A stretch of 7,265 nucleotides of DNA from Gallionellaceae bacterium (lineage in GTDB: Bacteria > Pseudomonadota > Gammaproteobacteria > Burkholderiales > Gallionellaceae), in NCBI GenBank assembly GCA_021731185.1, contig JAKFXW010000025.1:1-7265 (forward strand). Reading direction: 5' to 3'. The first letter of the stretch is position 1, and the number at the start of each line of letters is the position of its first letter. Of the stretch, positions 1-7,159 are shown in pieces. The notes beneath the pieces are model-generated. The model saw only the letters and a program-made list of their open reading frames with translations. It did no database searches and had not been told where the DNA came from. A program made the translations under genes and the position numbers.

Positions 1-585
1 AGTGCGCTCTTGTAGTTTTCCCCACAGCTTATTTAAATAAGTAATGTCAGCCAAAAATTCACTGTCTGTTGCGGTTTCGGCTAAGGTGCGAATGATGTAT
101 CCACCGTGACTATTTTCGCCGAGCAACTGCTGCAATTTGTTGCGTAATAATTCACGTTCGGTCTCATTTTCGATGCGTTGCGAAACGCCGATGTGTATTT
201 CTTGCGGTAAGTAAACCAGTAGCCGTCCGGCAAAACTAATTTGCGTGGACAGCCGCGCACCTTTGCTGCCGATGGGGTCTTTGATAACTTGCACCAGCAA
301 GCTTTGGCCTTCGTATAACACTTTTTCTATCGGTTGCGCGACATCTCCATTGCGCTGATTTTCCCAAATGTCCGCGACATGCAAAAAGGCTGCGCGCTCC
401 AAACCAATGTCGATAAATGCCGATTGCATGCCGGGTAAGACCCGCTTAACTTTTCCCATATACACATTGCTCAGTAGTCCGAGCTGGTTGCCACGCTCAA
501 TGTGCAATTCCTGCACTGCGCCGCGCTGCATGACAGCGACGCGCGTTTCCTGCGGCGTAACGTTGATTAAAATTTCATCATTCAT
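1..585 (-). CDS. rng: Ribonuclease G, N-terminal part (runs off the left edge)
   Basis: Exactly 195 codons are visible from ATG at 585 to the window edge, with no stop. RNase G is a single-strand endoribonuclease that matures the 5' end of 16S rRNA and takes part in mRNA decay. The start MNDEILINVTPQETRVAV matches the E. coli RNase G opening (LLVNVTPSETRVA). An S1-like RNA-binding region follows at about residues 37-125, with VLPGMQSAFIDIGLERAAFLH at about 49-69 and KDPIGSKGARLST at about 102-114. The GVSQRIENETER stretch at about 133-144 is also typical of the family. The catalytic metal-binding aspartates and zinc-link region lie beyond the window. RNase E shares much of this region, but the short N-terminus and the position after maf favour RNase G. 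No strong ribosome binding site precedes 585. The gap from the maf stop is 30 bases, so it is probably read from the same transcript. Confidence 0.93.
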   Translation of the reverse strand, partial: MNDEILINVTPQETRVAVMQRGAVQELHIERGNQLGLLSNVYMGKVKRVLPGMQSAFIDIGLERAAFLHVADIWENQRNGDVAQPIEKVLYEGQSLLVQVIKDPIGSKGARLSTQISFAGRLLVYLPQEIHIGVSQRIENETERELLRNKLQQLLGENSHGGYIIRTLAETATDSEFLADITYLNKLWGKLQERT

Positions 586-615
586 AATGCTGTGTCATTT
601 ATCAAACCCTGTAGT

Positions 616-1239
616 TCATAAAATTGGGTATCCAAAATTTTGTAATAGCTCCGCCGTTTCAAATAATGGCAAACCCATTACGCCAGAATAACTGCCTTCC
701 AGATGCACTATAAATGCAGCTGCATAGCCTTGTATGGCGTAAGCGCCAGCCTTGTCCAGCGATTCATTGGTGAGAAGATAGTTGCGTATGTGTTCCTTGC
801 TGAGCGTGGCAAACGTGACCTTGCTGGTCGATACACGCATTTCCATGCGTCCATCCAAAGTGATCGCAACCGCGCTGAGCACCTGATGCTGCCGCCCGGA
901 CAGGGATTGTAAGATATCCGCTGCGTGCTCGCGGTTTTTAGGTTTGCCAACAATTTGTTCGTCCAGTATCACGCATGTATCTGCTGCTAAAACGGGGGCG
1001 ACTGGTAGGTTTCTAAATTTAAGTGATTTCCAACCCATCTCTACTTTTTCCTGGCAAACGCGTTGCACGTAGTCTTCCGGCCCTTCGCCTACATGCGGCG
1101 TTTCGTCCACATCGTGCCCCATTCGAGATTGCAGGCGCAACAGCAATACTTCGAAATTCACACCGATCTGCTTAAGTAACTCACGTCGGCGAGGACTTTT
1201 TGATGTTAGATAAATACGCTGGGGTGCGACCGTAGCCAT
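616..1239 (-). CDS. maf: Maf-family nucleotide pyrophosphatase (YhdE-type, dTTP/UTP)
   Basis: 207 residues, the usual Maf length. Maf proteins hydrolyse nucleoside triphosphates to monophosphate and pyrophosphate in the cytoplasm. The YhdE subgroup prefers dTTP, UTP and modified pyrimidines and has been linked to cell-division arrest. Visible motifs are SKSPRRRELL at residues 13-22 (phosphate-binding loop), AADTCV at 85-90 with the catalytic-type Asp87, GKP at 98-100, KAGAYAIQG at 163-171 and GSYSGVMGLPL at 182-192. KAGAYxIQG separates YhdE-type Maf from the YceF (7-methyl-GTP) type. The frame stays open upstream to 1356, but I chose ATG at 1239. There a GGAGA site sits 6 bases upstream and the family N-terminus (IYLTSKSPRR) begins a few residues later, while the extra upstream residues look like rlmH read out of frame. 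It follows rlmH by 34 bases and precedes rng by 30. Confidence 0.95.
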   Translation of the reverse strand: MATVAPQRIYLTSKSPRRRELLKQIGVNFEVLLLRLQSRMGHDVDETPHVGEGPEDYVQRVCQEKVEMGWKSLKFRNLPVAPVLAADTCVILDEQIVGKPKNREHAADILQSLSGRQHQVLSAVAITLDGRMEMRVSTSKVTFATLSKEHIRNYLLTNESLDKAGAYAIQGYAAAFIVHLEGSYSGVMGLPLFETAELLQNFGYPIL

Positions 1240-1245
1240 ACCAAA

Positions 1246-1250
1246 TCTCC
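1246..1250 (-). promoter_or_regulatory. Ribosome binding site of maf
   Basis: GGAGA on the minus strand, 6 bases upstream of the ATG at 1239. It decides the maf start in favour of 1239 over the longer open frame from 1356, which overlaps the end of rlmH. Confidence 0.75.
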
Positions 1251-1256
1251 GATTAC

Positions 1257-1290
1257 TTATTCCAAATGATAGGTTATTCCCGATGATAGG
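1257..1290. repeat. 17-bp tandem duplication across the rlmH stop codon
   Basis: Two adjacent 17-bp units, 1257-1273 and 1274-1290, agree at 15 of 17 positions; only AA versus CG in the middle differs. On the minus strand the first-read copy (1274-1290) carries the last codons of rlmH and its TAA. The second copy repeats that tail, including another TAA, inside the short rlmH-maf gap. The unit length is not a multiple of three and the second copy lies after the stop, so RlmH itself is unchanged. It looks like a local duplication that lengthened the maf leader. Confidence 0.85.
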
Positions 1291-1744
1291 GATGATTGTG
1301 CAACAAGCTGTGCGCCCGATACAACTGCTCAGCCAACAACACCCGCACCAAACCATGCGGCAAGGTCATGGGCGAAAGTGCCAACATTTGTTGCGCGCTA
1401 TTTTTGACCGACTCATGCAAACCATCTGCTCCACCAATAATAAAGGCAATATCGTGTCCGCTGCCCAGCCATTCCTGCATATGCTGCGCCATTTGTTTGG
1501 TGGAAAGCATTGTGCCATGTTCATCCAGCACGATGCGCCGAGCACTCGGCGGGATGGCTGCCAATATACGCTGCGCCTCCGCCGCCATCATTTGTATGGT
1601 ACTTTTACCGCTGGTGCGCGACTCTGGTTTAATTTCGAGCAACTCAATTTTTGCCTCGCGCGGCATACGCTTGGCATACTCGGTAAATCCTGTGCTGATC
1701 CACGCGGGCATTTTGTGCCCTACCGCGATTAGCCATAGTTTCAT
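1274..1744 (-). CDS. rlmH: 23S rRNA (pseudouridine1915-N3)-methyltransferase
   Basis: 156 residues, the normal RlmH length (E. coli 155). RlmH is a SPOUT-class enzyme that uses S-adenosylmethionine to methylate N3 of pseudouridine 1915 in helix 69 of 23S rRNA on assembled 70S ribosomes. The N-terminus MKLWLIAVGHKMPAWISTGF is family-typical. The SAM-binding knot shows as FIIGGADGL at residues 101-109, followed by LPHGLVRVLLAEQLYRA at 128-144, and the protein ends in NHPYHRE, as the family does. It lies 24 bases after rsfS. No good ribosome binding site is visible before its ATG, so translation may depend on ribosomes leaving rsfS. The 3' end, including the stop codon, is tandemly duplicated just downstream. 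Confidence 0.97.
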   Translation of the reverse strand: MKLWLIAVGHKMPAWISTGFTEYAKRMPREAKIELLEIKPESRTSGKSTIQMMAAEAQRILAAIPPSARRIVLDEHGTMLSTKQMAQHMQEWLGSGHDIAFIIGGADGLHESVKNSAQQMLALSPMTLPHGLVRVLLAEQLYRAHSLLHNHPYHRE

Positions 1745-1768
1745 TTTGGAAATTTCATACGCGGGATT

Positions 1769-2128
1769 TTATTCTGATTTAGCAGCTGCTTTTTTGGGCA
1801 GGCTACGCATATTCCACAACTCTTCCAAATTGTAATAAGCGCGCACCGCAGGCTGCATGATATGCACCACCACCTCGCCCAGATCGACCAGTACCCACTC
1901 GCCACTATCTTCACCTTCCACCCCTAAAATTTCTGCGCCCAGTTTTTTAAGCTCAACGGAAACATTATTTGCCAGCGCACGAGTTTGTCGGGTCGACGTG
2001 GCGCTGGCAATAATGATGTATTCAAACAAGTGGCTCTTTTTTCGAGTGTCGATGGTAATCACATCCATAGCTTTAACATCTTCCAGTGCGGCGATGATGG
2101 CGTTAATTTTTTTCTTAGTGCTGAGCAT
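1769..2128 (-). CDS. rsfS: Ribosomal silencing factor RsfS (YbeB/Iojap family)
   Basis: 119 residues, slightly longer than E. coli RsfS (105). RsfS binds ribosomal protein uL14 on the 50S subunit and blocks subunit joining, lowering translation in stationary phase or starvation. Family signals are ATSTRQTRALA from residue 42, GEDSGEWVLVDLGEVVVHIM at 72-91 and YNLEELW at 99-105. The extra length is a basic/alanine tail (PKKAAAKSE) after residue 110. The ATG lies inside the end of nadD with a 14-base overlap, and no ribosome binding site is obvious, which suggests translational coupling to nadD. nadD-rsfS adjacency is widespread in bacteria and supports the call. Confidence 0.96.
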   Translation of the reverse strand: MLSTKKKINAIIAALEDVKAMDVITIDTRKKSHLFEYIIIASATSTRQTRALANNVSVELKKLGAEILGVEGEDSGEWVLVDLGEVVVHIMQPAVRAYYNLEELWNMRSLPKKAAAKSE

Positions 2129-2786
2129 AATTGTATAGTTTGTTAGATTGAATATAAGTGGCTACTGCGTCGGGGAGCAAATAGTGCAGGTTTTTTCCGG
2201 CCATGCAGCGTTGCCGCACATCCGAGGAAGAAATTTCAAAAGCAGGATTATCAATAACCAAAATCACCCCCGCAGGCGCAGCCAGCAGGGCAGCGGGGGA
2301 TGCTTGAACGTGCGCCAGATAACGGCGATGCAACGCTGGAGAGGTTGCGACCAGATCAGTCGCTACATTGTAAGCGGGTCTTTGCAACACCACGATATGC
2401 GCCAAATTGAATAACTTTTCCCACTTATGCCAAGTGTGCAGCAACAAAAATGCATCGCTGCCCAGCAGCAAACATAATGGCTGCTGCTCACCGTAGGTTT
2501 TTCGCAAGTCGGTCAGCGTGTCTACGGTATAACAAGGATCGGCGCGAAAAATTTCGCGCTCATCCAGCACAAATTTTTTATTGTCCTGAATCGCCAGCCG
2601 TACCATATTCAAGCGGTGTTGCGCGGCAGCATGAGGGGTTGGTCGATGTGGCGGTGTGCCACTGGGAATAAAATGGATAGACGCTAAATTACATTGCTCG
2701 ACCGCTTCCTGCGCCAAACGTAAATGCCCAAAATGAATCGGGTCAAACGTACCGCCAAAAATTCCTATCGGCGCACGAGTCAACAT
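2115..2786 (-). CDS. nadD: Nicotinate-nucleotide adenylyltransferase
   Basis: 223 residues, normal for NadD. It joins nicotinate mononucleotide and ATP to give deamido-NAD+ and pyrophosphate, the step before NAD synthetase in both de novo and salvage routes. The nucleotidyltransferase signature GGTFDPIHFGH is at residues 11-21, with the HxGH motif His18-Phe-Gly-His21. YTVDTL is at 86-91, LLLGSDAF at 106-113, HTWHKWEKL at 117-125, and the ATP-binding ISSSDVR motif at 185-191. The ATG directly follows the aceF stop (TAAATG) with no intervening base. No ribosome binding site is evident in the end of aceF, so re-initiation by ribosomes finishing aceF is a reasonable inference. The 3' end overlaps rsfS by 14 bases. 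Confidence 0.96.
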   Translation of the reverse strand: MLTRAPIGIFGGTFDPIHFGHLRLAQEAVEQCNLASIHFIPSGTPPHRPTPHAAAQHRLNMVRLAIQDNKKFVLDEREIFRADPCYTVDTLTDLRKTYGEQQPLCLLLGSDAFLLLHTWHKWEKLFNLAHIVVLQRPAYNVATDLVATSPALHRRYLAHVQASPAALLAAPAGVILVIDNPAFEISSSDVRQRCMAGKNLHYLLPDAVATYIQSNKLYNYAQH

Positions 2787-4085
2787 TTACAGAGCAAAAC
2801 GGCGCACGTCTGTTAGTACCTGCGCCAGATGGGTGGTAAAGCGTGCAGCGGAAGCGCCATCAATGACGCGATGGTCGTAGGATAATGACAGCGGCAACAT
2901 CAGGCGCGGTACAAACGCGCTGTCTATATACACTGGTTTCATGCTGGCTTTAGACACGCCCAATATCGCTACTTCTGGCGCGTTGATGATCGGCGTAAAG
3001 GCTGTACCGCCGATGCCACCTAGGCTGGAAATAGAAAAGCATCCGCCTTGCATCTCTGTGGCGGGGAGTTTTTTATCCCGCGCTTTCGCGCTTAATTCAG
3101 CTAATTCTTTAGCGAGTTGAGCTATACCCTTCTGCTCCACATCGCGCACCACCGGAACCATTAATCCGTCTGGTGTATCGACCGCCACACCGATGTGAAA
3201 ATATTTTTTTAAGATTAAATTTTCGCCACTGGCATCCAGCGAGGCATTGAAATCGGGGAATAGCTGCATCGTGGTCACCACAGCCTTGAGTATGAAGGCC
3301 AGCGGTGTAATTTTTATGCCCTGCGCGGCATACTCTTCATTCAATTTTTTGCGGAATATTTCCATCTCGGTGATGTCGGCTTCATCATGCTGTGTGATGT
3401 GCGGAATGGTCACCCAGTTGCGATGTAAATTGGCACCAGAGATTTTTTTGATACGTGAGAGCGGCTTGGTTTCGATCTCGCCAAATTTGGCAAAATTTAT
3501 AACGGGCATCGCCAGAACTGATATTCCACCAAGCATCCCGCCTGCGCCTTGCGGCTGCGAGAGTGCCGCTTTAACAAAATTCTGTACGTCACTTTTTGTG
3601 ACGCGGCCTTTTATGCCACTGCCTTTAACGCGAGATAAATCCACCCCGAGTTCACGTGCAAATTTTCTGTTGGAGGGACTGGCGTGCGCCTTGCCTGTGA
3701 AATGCTCACCAAGCGAAAGTGGTGCTGCCACCTTGGATGCGGCAGAAGCAAGTACAGTCGCGGGTTGAGTGGGTGTTTGTGGCGCAGCCGGGGCAGTGCT
3801 TTGAGGCGGCTGGCTGGCTGGTGCAAGGGCAGCGGCGGCGGCACTACTCTCCATCATCATAATCAGCGAGCCAGTGGAGATGGCATCGCCCACTTTCACC
3901 TTTATTTCTTTGACAACTCCGGCAAACGGCGCGGGCACATCCATCGTGGCCTTGTCAGTTTCCAGAGTCAGCAAAGATTGTTCAGCAGCAACAGCATCTC
4001 CCACTTGCACCATGATTTCTATGACGGGCACATTCTTATAATCGCCGATGTCCGGCACATGGATGGGTCTGATTTCTTTTGACAC
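2787..4085 (-). CDS. aceF: Pyruvate dehydrogenase complex E2, dihydrolipoamide acetyltransferase
   Basis: 432 residues. E2 forms the core of the pyruvate dehydrogenase complex and transfers acetyl groups from its lipoyl arm to coenzyme A. One lipoyl domain spans about residues 4-79, with the lipoylation lysine at 45 in ETDKATMDVP. An Ala/Pro/Gln-rich flexible linker runs from about 80 to 125. The peripheral-subunit-binding domain is at about 134-172 (ASPSNRKFARELGVDL). The catalytic domain is at about 200-432 and includes KISGANLHRNWVTIPH, GVAVDTPDGLMVPV, EMQGGCFSISSLGG and the catalytic SYDHRVIDG (His405, Asp409). E. coli AceF has three lipoyl domains; this one has a single one, as many other bacteria do. 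The start is GTG, chosen because AGGAG lies 8 bases upstream and the lipoyl domain begins at once. It abuts nadD; lpd (E3) does not follow. Confidence 0.97.
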   Translation of the reverse strand: MSKEIRPIHVPDIGDYKNVPVIEIMVQVGDAVAAEQSLLTLETDKATMDVPAPFAGVVKEIKVKVGDAISTGSLIMMMESSAAAAALAPASQPPQSTAPAAPQTPTQPATVLASAASKVAAPLSLGEHFTGKAHASPSNRKFARELGVDLSRVKGSGIKGRVTKSDVQNFVKAALSQPQGAGGMLGGISVLAMPVINFAKFGEIETKPLSRIKKISGANLHRNWVTIPHITQHDEADITEMEIFRKKLNEEYAAQGIKITPLAFILKAVVTTMQLFPDFNASLDASGENLILKKYFHIGVAVDTPDGLMVPVVRDVEQKGIAQLAKELAELSAKARDKKLPATEMQGGCFSISSLGGIGGTAFTPIINAPEVAILGVSKASMKPVYIDSAFVPRLMLPLSLSYDHRVIDGASAARFTTHLAQVLTDVRRFAL

Positions 4086-4093
4086 TATATATT

Positions 4094-4098
4094 CTCCT
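4094..4098 (-). promoter_or_regulatory. Ribosome binding site of aceF
   Basis: AGGAG on the minus strand, 8 bases upstream of the GTG at 4085. It is the strongest Shine-Dalgarno match near a start in the window and supports the GTG start. It lies just outside the left arm of the palindromic element at 4107-4232, so a hairpin formed by that element would end about 9 bases before it. Confidence 0.8.
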
Positions 4099-4106
4099 GC
4101 CTACTT

Positions 4107-4232
4107 ATTCCAATTCCCGATAAAAACGATCACTGTGTTACCTTCGTCTTCGGCTCCTAGCCGTACTCAAATGTACTGTCTTCGTCACCTCATCCTTGCC
4201 GCCTTGTGCTCCTTTTTATCGGGAACTGGAAT
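4107..4232. repeat. Palindromic MITE-like element A between aceE and aceF
   Basis: The 20-base arms 4107-4126 and 4213-4232 are inverted complements at 19 of 20 positions (mismatch 4113/4226). The symmetry centre, between 4169 and 4170, falls exactly in the middle of a second short inverted pair, GTAC at 4163-4166 and GTAC at 4173-4176 with TCAAAT between. A further perfect hairpin, CGGCT-CCT-AGCCG, is at 4151-4163. A TTA flanks each end (4105-4107 and 4232-4234), which could be a short target duplication or part of the arms. The element fills nearly all of the 146-base aceE-aceF gap and has no reading frame that looks coding. The arms and symmetry are seen directly; calling it a miniature transposable element is inference. 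In the transcript it would fold into a long hairpin between aceE and aceF. Confidence 0.75.
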
Positions 4233-6943
4233 TAAATAGTCGTAGGGTTGGGCTTATTTTGCGCTATGTTGTATAACTTAATCGCACGACTGACTTCGCT
4301 ATTCGCGATTACACCCGCTTCAGCCAAGGATTTCAGCGCGGCAATCGTAACAAAATAACGATTTACCTCAAAAAAGTGACGCAGTTTTTTGCGTGTGTCC
4401 GAGCGACCAAATCCATCCGTACCCAGCACTTTGTAAGGAGCTTGTTGTGTATTGTTGGATGGCAGGAACGGGCGGATTTGATCGGCATAACTTTTCATAT
4501 AATCCGTGGCGGCGATAATAGGGCCGGCGCGATCTTTCATCATTTGCTCGACATAACTTACTCGCGGCGCAGCTTCTGGGTTGAGCATATTCCAACGCTC
4601 GCAATCCAGCCCGTCGCGACGCAATTCGTTGAAGCTGGTGACGCTCCAGATGTCAGAGGTGACATCAAAATCTTTTTCCAATAATTCTGCTGCGGCAATC
4701 ACCTCGCGTAAAATCGTGCCGCTACCAAGCAACTGCACTTTAGGCTTTTTCCCTTCTCCCTTCCCCCTTCCCCCTTCACTCAACAGATACATGCCTTTGA
4801 TAATGCCTGCTTCCGCATTGGCAGGCATAGCCGGATGTGCGTAATTTTCATTCATCACCGTGATGTAGTAATACACATCTTCCTGCTCTTGATACATGCG
4901 GCGCATCCCGTCCTGAATAATCACCGCCAGCTCATAGGCAAAAGCAGGATCGTATGCAACGCAATTAGGAATAGTCGCTGCGACCAGGTGGCTGTGCCCA
5001 TCTTGATGCTGCAAGCCCTCGCCATTTAATGTCGTGCGTCCGGCAGTGCCACCCAGCAGAAAACCGCGTGCGCGCAAATCACCCGCTGCCCAGGCCAGGT
5101 CGCCGACACGTTGAAAACCAAACATGGAGTAGTAAATATAAAACGGAATCATCGCCACGCCGTGGTTGGCATATGCGGTAGCCGCCGCTATCCATGAGGA
5201 CATTGCGCCAGCTTCGTTAATGCCTTCCTGCAAAATCTGGCCGGTTTTTTCTTCTTTATAAAACATCAATTGGTCAGCATCCTGCGGCGTGTATAACTGC
5301 CCCACCTGCGAGAAAATACCAAGCTGCCTGAACATACCTTCCATACCAAAAGTGCGCGATTCATCCGGCACGATGGGCACAATATGCTTGCCTATATGTT
5401 TATCTTTTACCAGTATGCCGAGCAGTCGCACAAAGGCCATCGTAGTAGAAATCTCGCGGCCTTCCGTGCCTTTGAGCAGCACATCAAAAACATCCAGCCC
5501 GGGTATTTGCAAAGGTGCTGCAGTAGGCTTACGCACCGGGATTGTGCCCATGATGCGTCCGCGTTCCTTCAGATAATTCATTTCCAAACCACCCTCGGGC
5601 AAGCGGCAAAATGGCAGACTGCTTAACTGTTCATCTGATACCGGAATATTGAAACGATCACGGAATTTACGTAGCGCATCCTCACCCACTTTCTTTTGTT
5701 GATGGGTAATATTTTGCCCTTCGCCTGCCTCCCCCATGCCATAACCTTTGACGGTCTTGGCCAGAATTACGGTAGGTTGACATTTATGTTTGACCGCTGC
5801 CGAGTAGGCTGCAAACACTTTGTGTGAATCATGCCCGCCACGATTGAGTCGCCAGATTTCATCGTCTGACATATCTGCAACCAACGCTAATAATTCAGGG
5901 TATTTGCCAAAGAAATATTGCCGCACATACGCGCCATTTTTGGATTTATAGGTTTGATATTCGCCATCTACCACTTCCTCCATACGCTTGAGCAGCAGGC
6001 CGGTTTTGTCTTTAGCTAACAGCCTATCCCATTGCCCGCCCCAGATAACCTTGATGACATTCCAACCTGCACCGCGAAATACGCCTTCTAATTCCTGAAT
6101 AATTTTGCCATTGCCGCGCACCGGACCATCGAGACGTTGCAAATTACAGTTCACTACAAAAATCAGGTTATCCAATTTTTCACGCGCCGCCATCGACACT
6201 GCGCCCAACGATTCCGGTTCATCTGTTTCGCCGTCGCCAAGAAACGCCCACACCTTGCGCCCCTCAGTGCTGGCCATGCCGCGATGCTCCAGATAACGCA
6301 TGAAGCGCGCCTGATAAATCGCCATCAACGGCCCCAAGCCCATCGACACCGTGGGGAACTGCCAGAAGTCTGGCATCAGCCACGGGTGCGGATAAGAAGA
6401 CAGGCCGCCGCCATCGACCTCCTGCCTGAATTTGTACATCTGCTCTTCGCTGATGCGACCCTCGAGGAAGGCGCGCGCATACATGCCGGGCGAAGAATGG
6501 CCTTGGAAATAAATCAGATCACTACCGTGTTCGTCGGTTTTTCCGCGAAAGAAATGATTGAAACCTACGTCATATAAAGTCGCGGCAGAAGCGAAGCTGG
6601 CAATGTGTCCGCCCAACTCGGACGACTCGCGATTGGCATTCAACACAATTGCCATCGCGTTCCAGCGCATGAGTGCGCGTATGCGATGCTCTAAATCCTG
6701 ATTGCCAGTGGAACGCTGCTCTTGATCAAGCGGGATAGTATTTAAATAAGGCGTAGTACTGCTGATGGGTAAATCAGTGCCAGCCAAACGCGCTTTGCGG
6801 ATAAGCTGGCTAATTAGAAAATGGGCGCGTTGCGGCCCACCACTGGCTAAAACGGAATCGATTGCATCCAGCCATTCTTGCGTTTCTTGTTGGTCAGCAT
6901 CCTGGGGATCAATATGCGGATTCGTTTCGGGTAAATTTGCCAT
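4232..6943 (-). CDS. aceE: Pyruvate dehydrogenase E1 component, homodimeric type
   Basis: 903 residues (E. coli AceE 887). E1 uses thiamine diphosphate and Mg2+ to decarboxylate pyruvate and reductively acetylate the lipoyl arm of E2. Visible marks are GGHIASFASAATLYDVGFNHFF at residues 111-132, QGHSSPG at 147-153, the thiamine diphosphate motif opening GDGETDEPES at 236-245 and closing NCN at 265-267, NITHQQKK at 411-418 (His414, flexible active-site loop), GINEAGA at 574-580 with Glu577 at the position of the catalytic E571 of E. coli, GLQHQDGHSH at 643-652, and the C-terminal GTDGFGRSD at 841-849. An insertion rich in Gly, Lys and Glu at about 722-733 comes from a heptanucleotide repeat. 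ATG at 6943 gives the expected N-terminus; the upstream AGAAAG is a weak ribosome binding site. Palindromic elements lie on both sides, and the stop codon shares one base with element A. Confidence 0.98.
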   Translation of the reverse strand: MANLPETNPHIDPQDADQQETQEWLDAIDSVLASGGPQRAHFLISQLIRKARLAGTDLPISSTTPYLNTIPLDQEQRSTGNQDLEHRIRALMRWNAMAIVLNANRESSELGGHIASFASAATLYDVGFNHFFRGKTDEHGSDLIYFQGHSSPGMYARAFLEGRISEEQMYKFRQEVDGGGLSSYPHPWLMPDFWQFPTVSMGLGPLMAIYQARFMRYLEHRGMASTEGRKVWAFLGDGETDEPESLGAVSMAAREKLDNLIFVVNCNLQRLDGPVRGNGKIIQELEGVFRGAGWNVIKVIWGGQWDRLLAKDKTGLLLKRMEEVVDGEYQTYKSKNGAYVRQYFFGKYPELLALVADMSDDEIWRLNRGGHDSHKVFAAYSAAVKHKCQPTVILAKTVKGYGMGEAGEGQNITHQQKKVGEDALRKFRDRFNIPVSDEQLSSLPFCRLPEGGLEMNYLKERGRIMGTIPVRKPTAAPLQIPGLDVFDVLLKGTEGREISTTMAFVRLLGILVKDKHIGKHIVPIVPDESRTFGMEGMFRQLGIFSQVGQLYTPQDADQLMFYKEEKTGQILQEGINEAGAMSSWIAAATAYANHGVAMIPFYIYYSMFGFQRVGDLAWAAGDLRARGFLLGGTAGRTTLNGEGLQHQDGHSHLVAATIPNCVAYDPAFAYELAVIIQDGMRRMYQEQEDVYYYITVMNENYAHPAMPANAEAGIIKGMYLLSEGGRGKGEGKKPKVQLLGSGTILREVIAAAELLEKDFDVTSDIWSVTSFNELRRDGLDCERWNMLNPEAAPRVSYVEQMMKDRAGPIIAATDYMKSYADQIRPFLPSNNTQQAPYKVLGTDGFGRSDTRKKLRHFFEVNRYFVTIAALKSLAEAGVIANSEVSRAIKLYNIAQNKPNPTTI
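4751..4778. repeat. Heptanucleotide tandem repeat inside aceE
   Basis: Four consecutive 7-base units on the plus strand read CCCTTCT, CCCTTCC, CCCTTCC and CCCTTCA. On the coding strand they specify about residues 723-732, a Gly/Arg/Lys/Glu run where E. coli AceE has only a short loop between KGIYKL and KVQLLGSG. Because 7 is not a multiple of 3, gain or loss of one unit would shift the frame. Confidence 0.85.
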
Positions 6944-7159
6944 TCACTAACTTTCTTTATCTAAAAATTATTGGGTCGTGCATACATTTTTGTGTCAGAG
7001 CATTTGAGTGCTTAAATCTTACTGTGTCACAAAGTGATCAAGGGATGCAGTGCAAGGCAAAATCTGGCGAAAAAGCGGAGTTTACATTTAGTAAATGAGC
7101 ATTTTGAGCCATATTTTAACGCCGCAATGCGCCCTTCAACGTTTTGTGACACAGTAAGA
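6944..7159. other. Intergenic region upstream of aceE
   Basis: A 216-base gap holds element B (7015-7161) plus about 70 bases of AT-rich leader next to the aceE start. I could not find a well-spaced sigma70 promoter in the leader. No reading frame here resembles a protein. If aceE has its own promoter it must lie in this leader, within element B, or further upstream. Confidence 0.6.

Noticed and set aside
1240..1356. 39-residue N-terminal extension of maf up to 1356
   Set aside because: It overlaps rlmH out of frame, is Cys/Trp-rich and unlike Maf, while ATG at 1239 has a good ribosome binding site and the family N-terminus.
1283..1835. Two long plus-strand open frames opposite rlmH (1283-1732 and 1296-1835)
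   Set aside because: They are antisense to a confidently identified gene, Cys-rich or low in sense, and match no family I recognise.
3247..3768. 173-residue plus-strand open frame opposite aceF
   Set aside because: It mirrors the codon pattern of aceF on the other strand; no domain or ribosome binding site supports it.
4107..4232. Element A as an intrinsic terminator after aceE
   Set aside because: The stem is long with an 86-base interior, and on the minus strand it is not followed by a U-run; aceF follows at once.
6137..6577. 146-residue plus-strand open frame opposite aceE
   Set aside because: It is His/Arg-rich antisense translation of conserved aceE sequence and not a plausible protein.
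6967..6995. Possible aceE promoter with CTGACA and a downstream CAATAAT
   Set aside because: The spacing is about 19-20 bases and the -10 match is poor, so it is not supportable from sequence alone.
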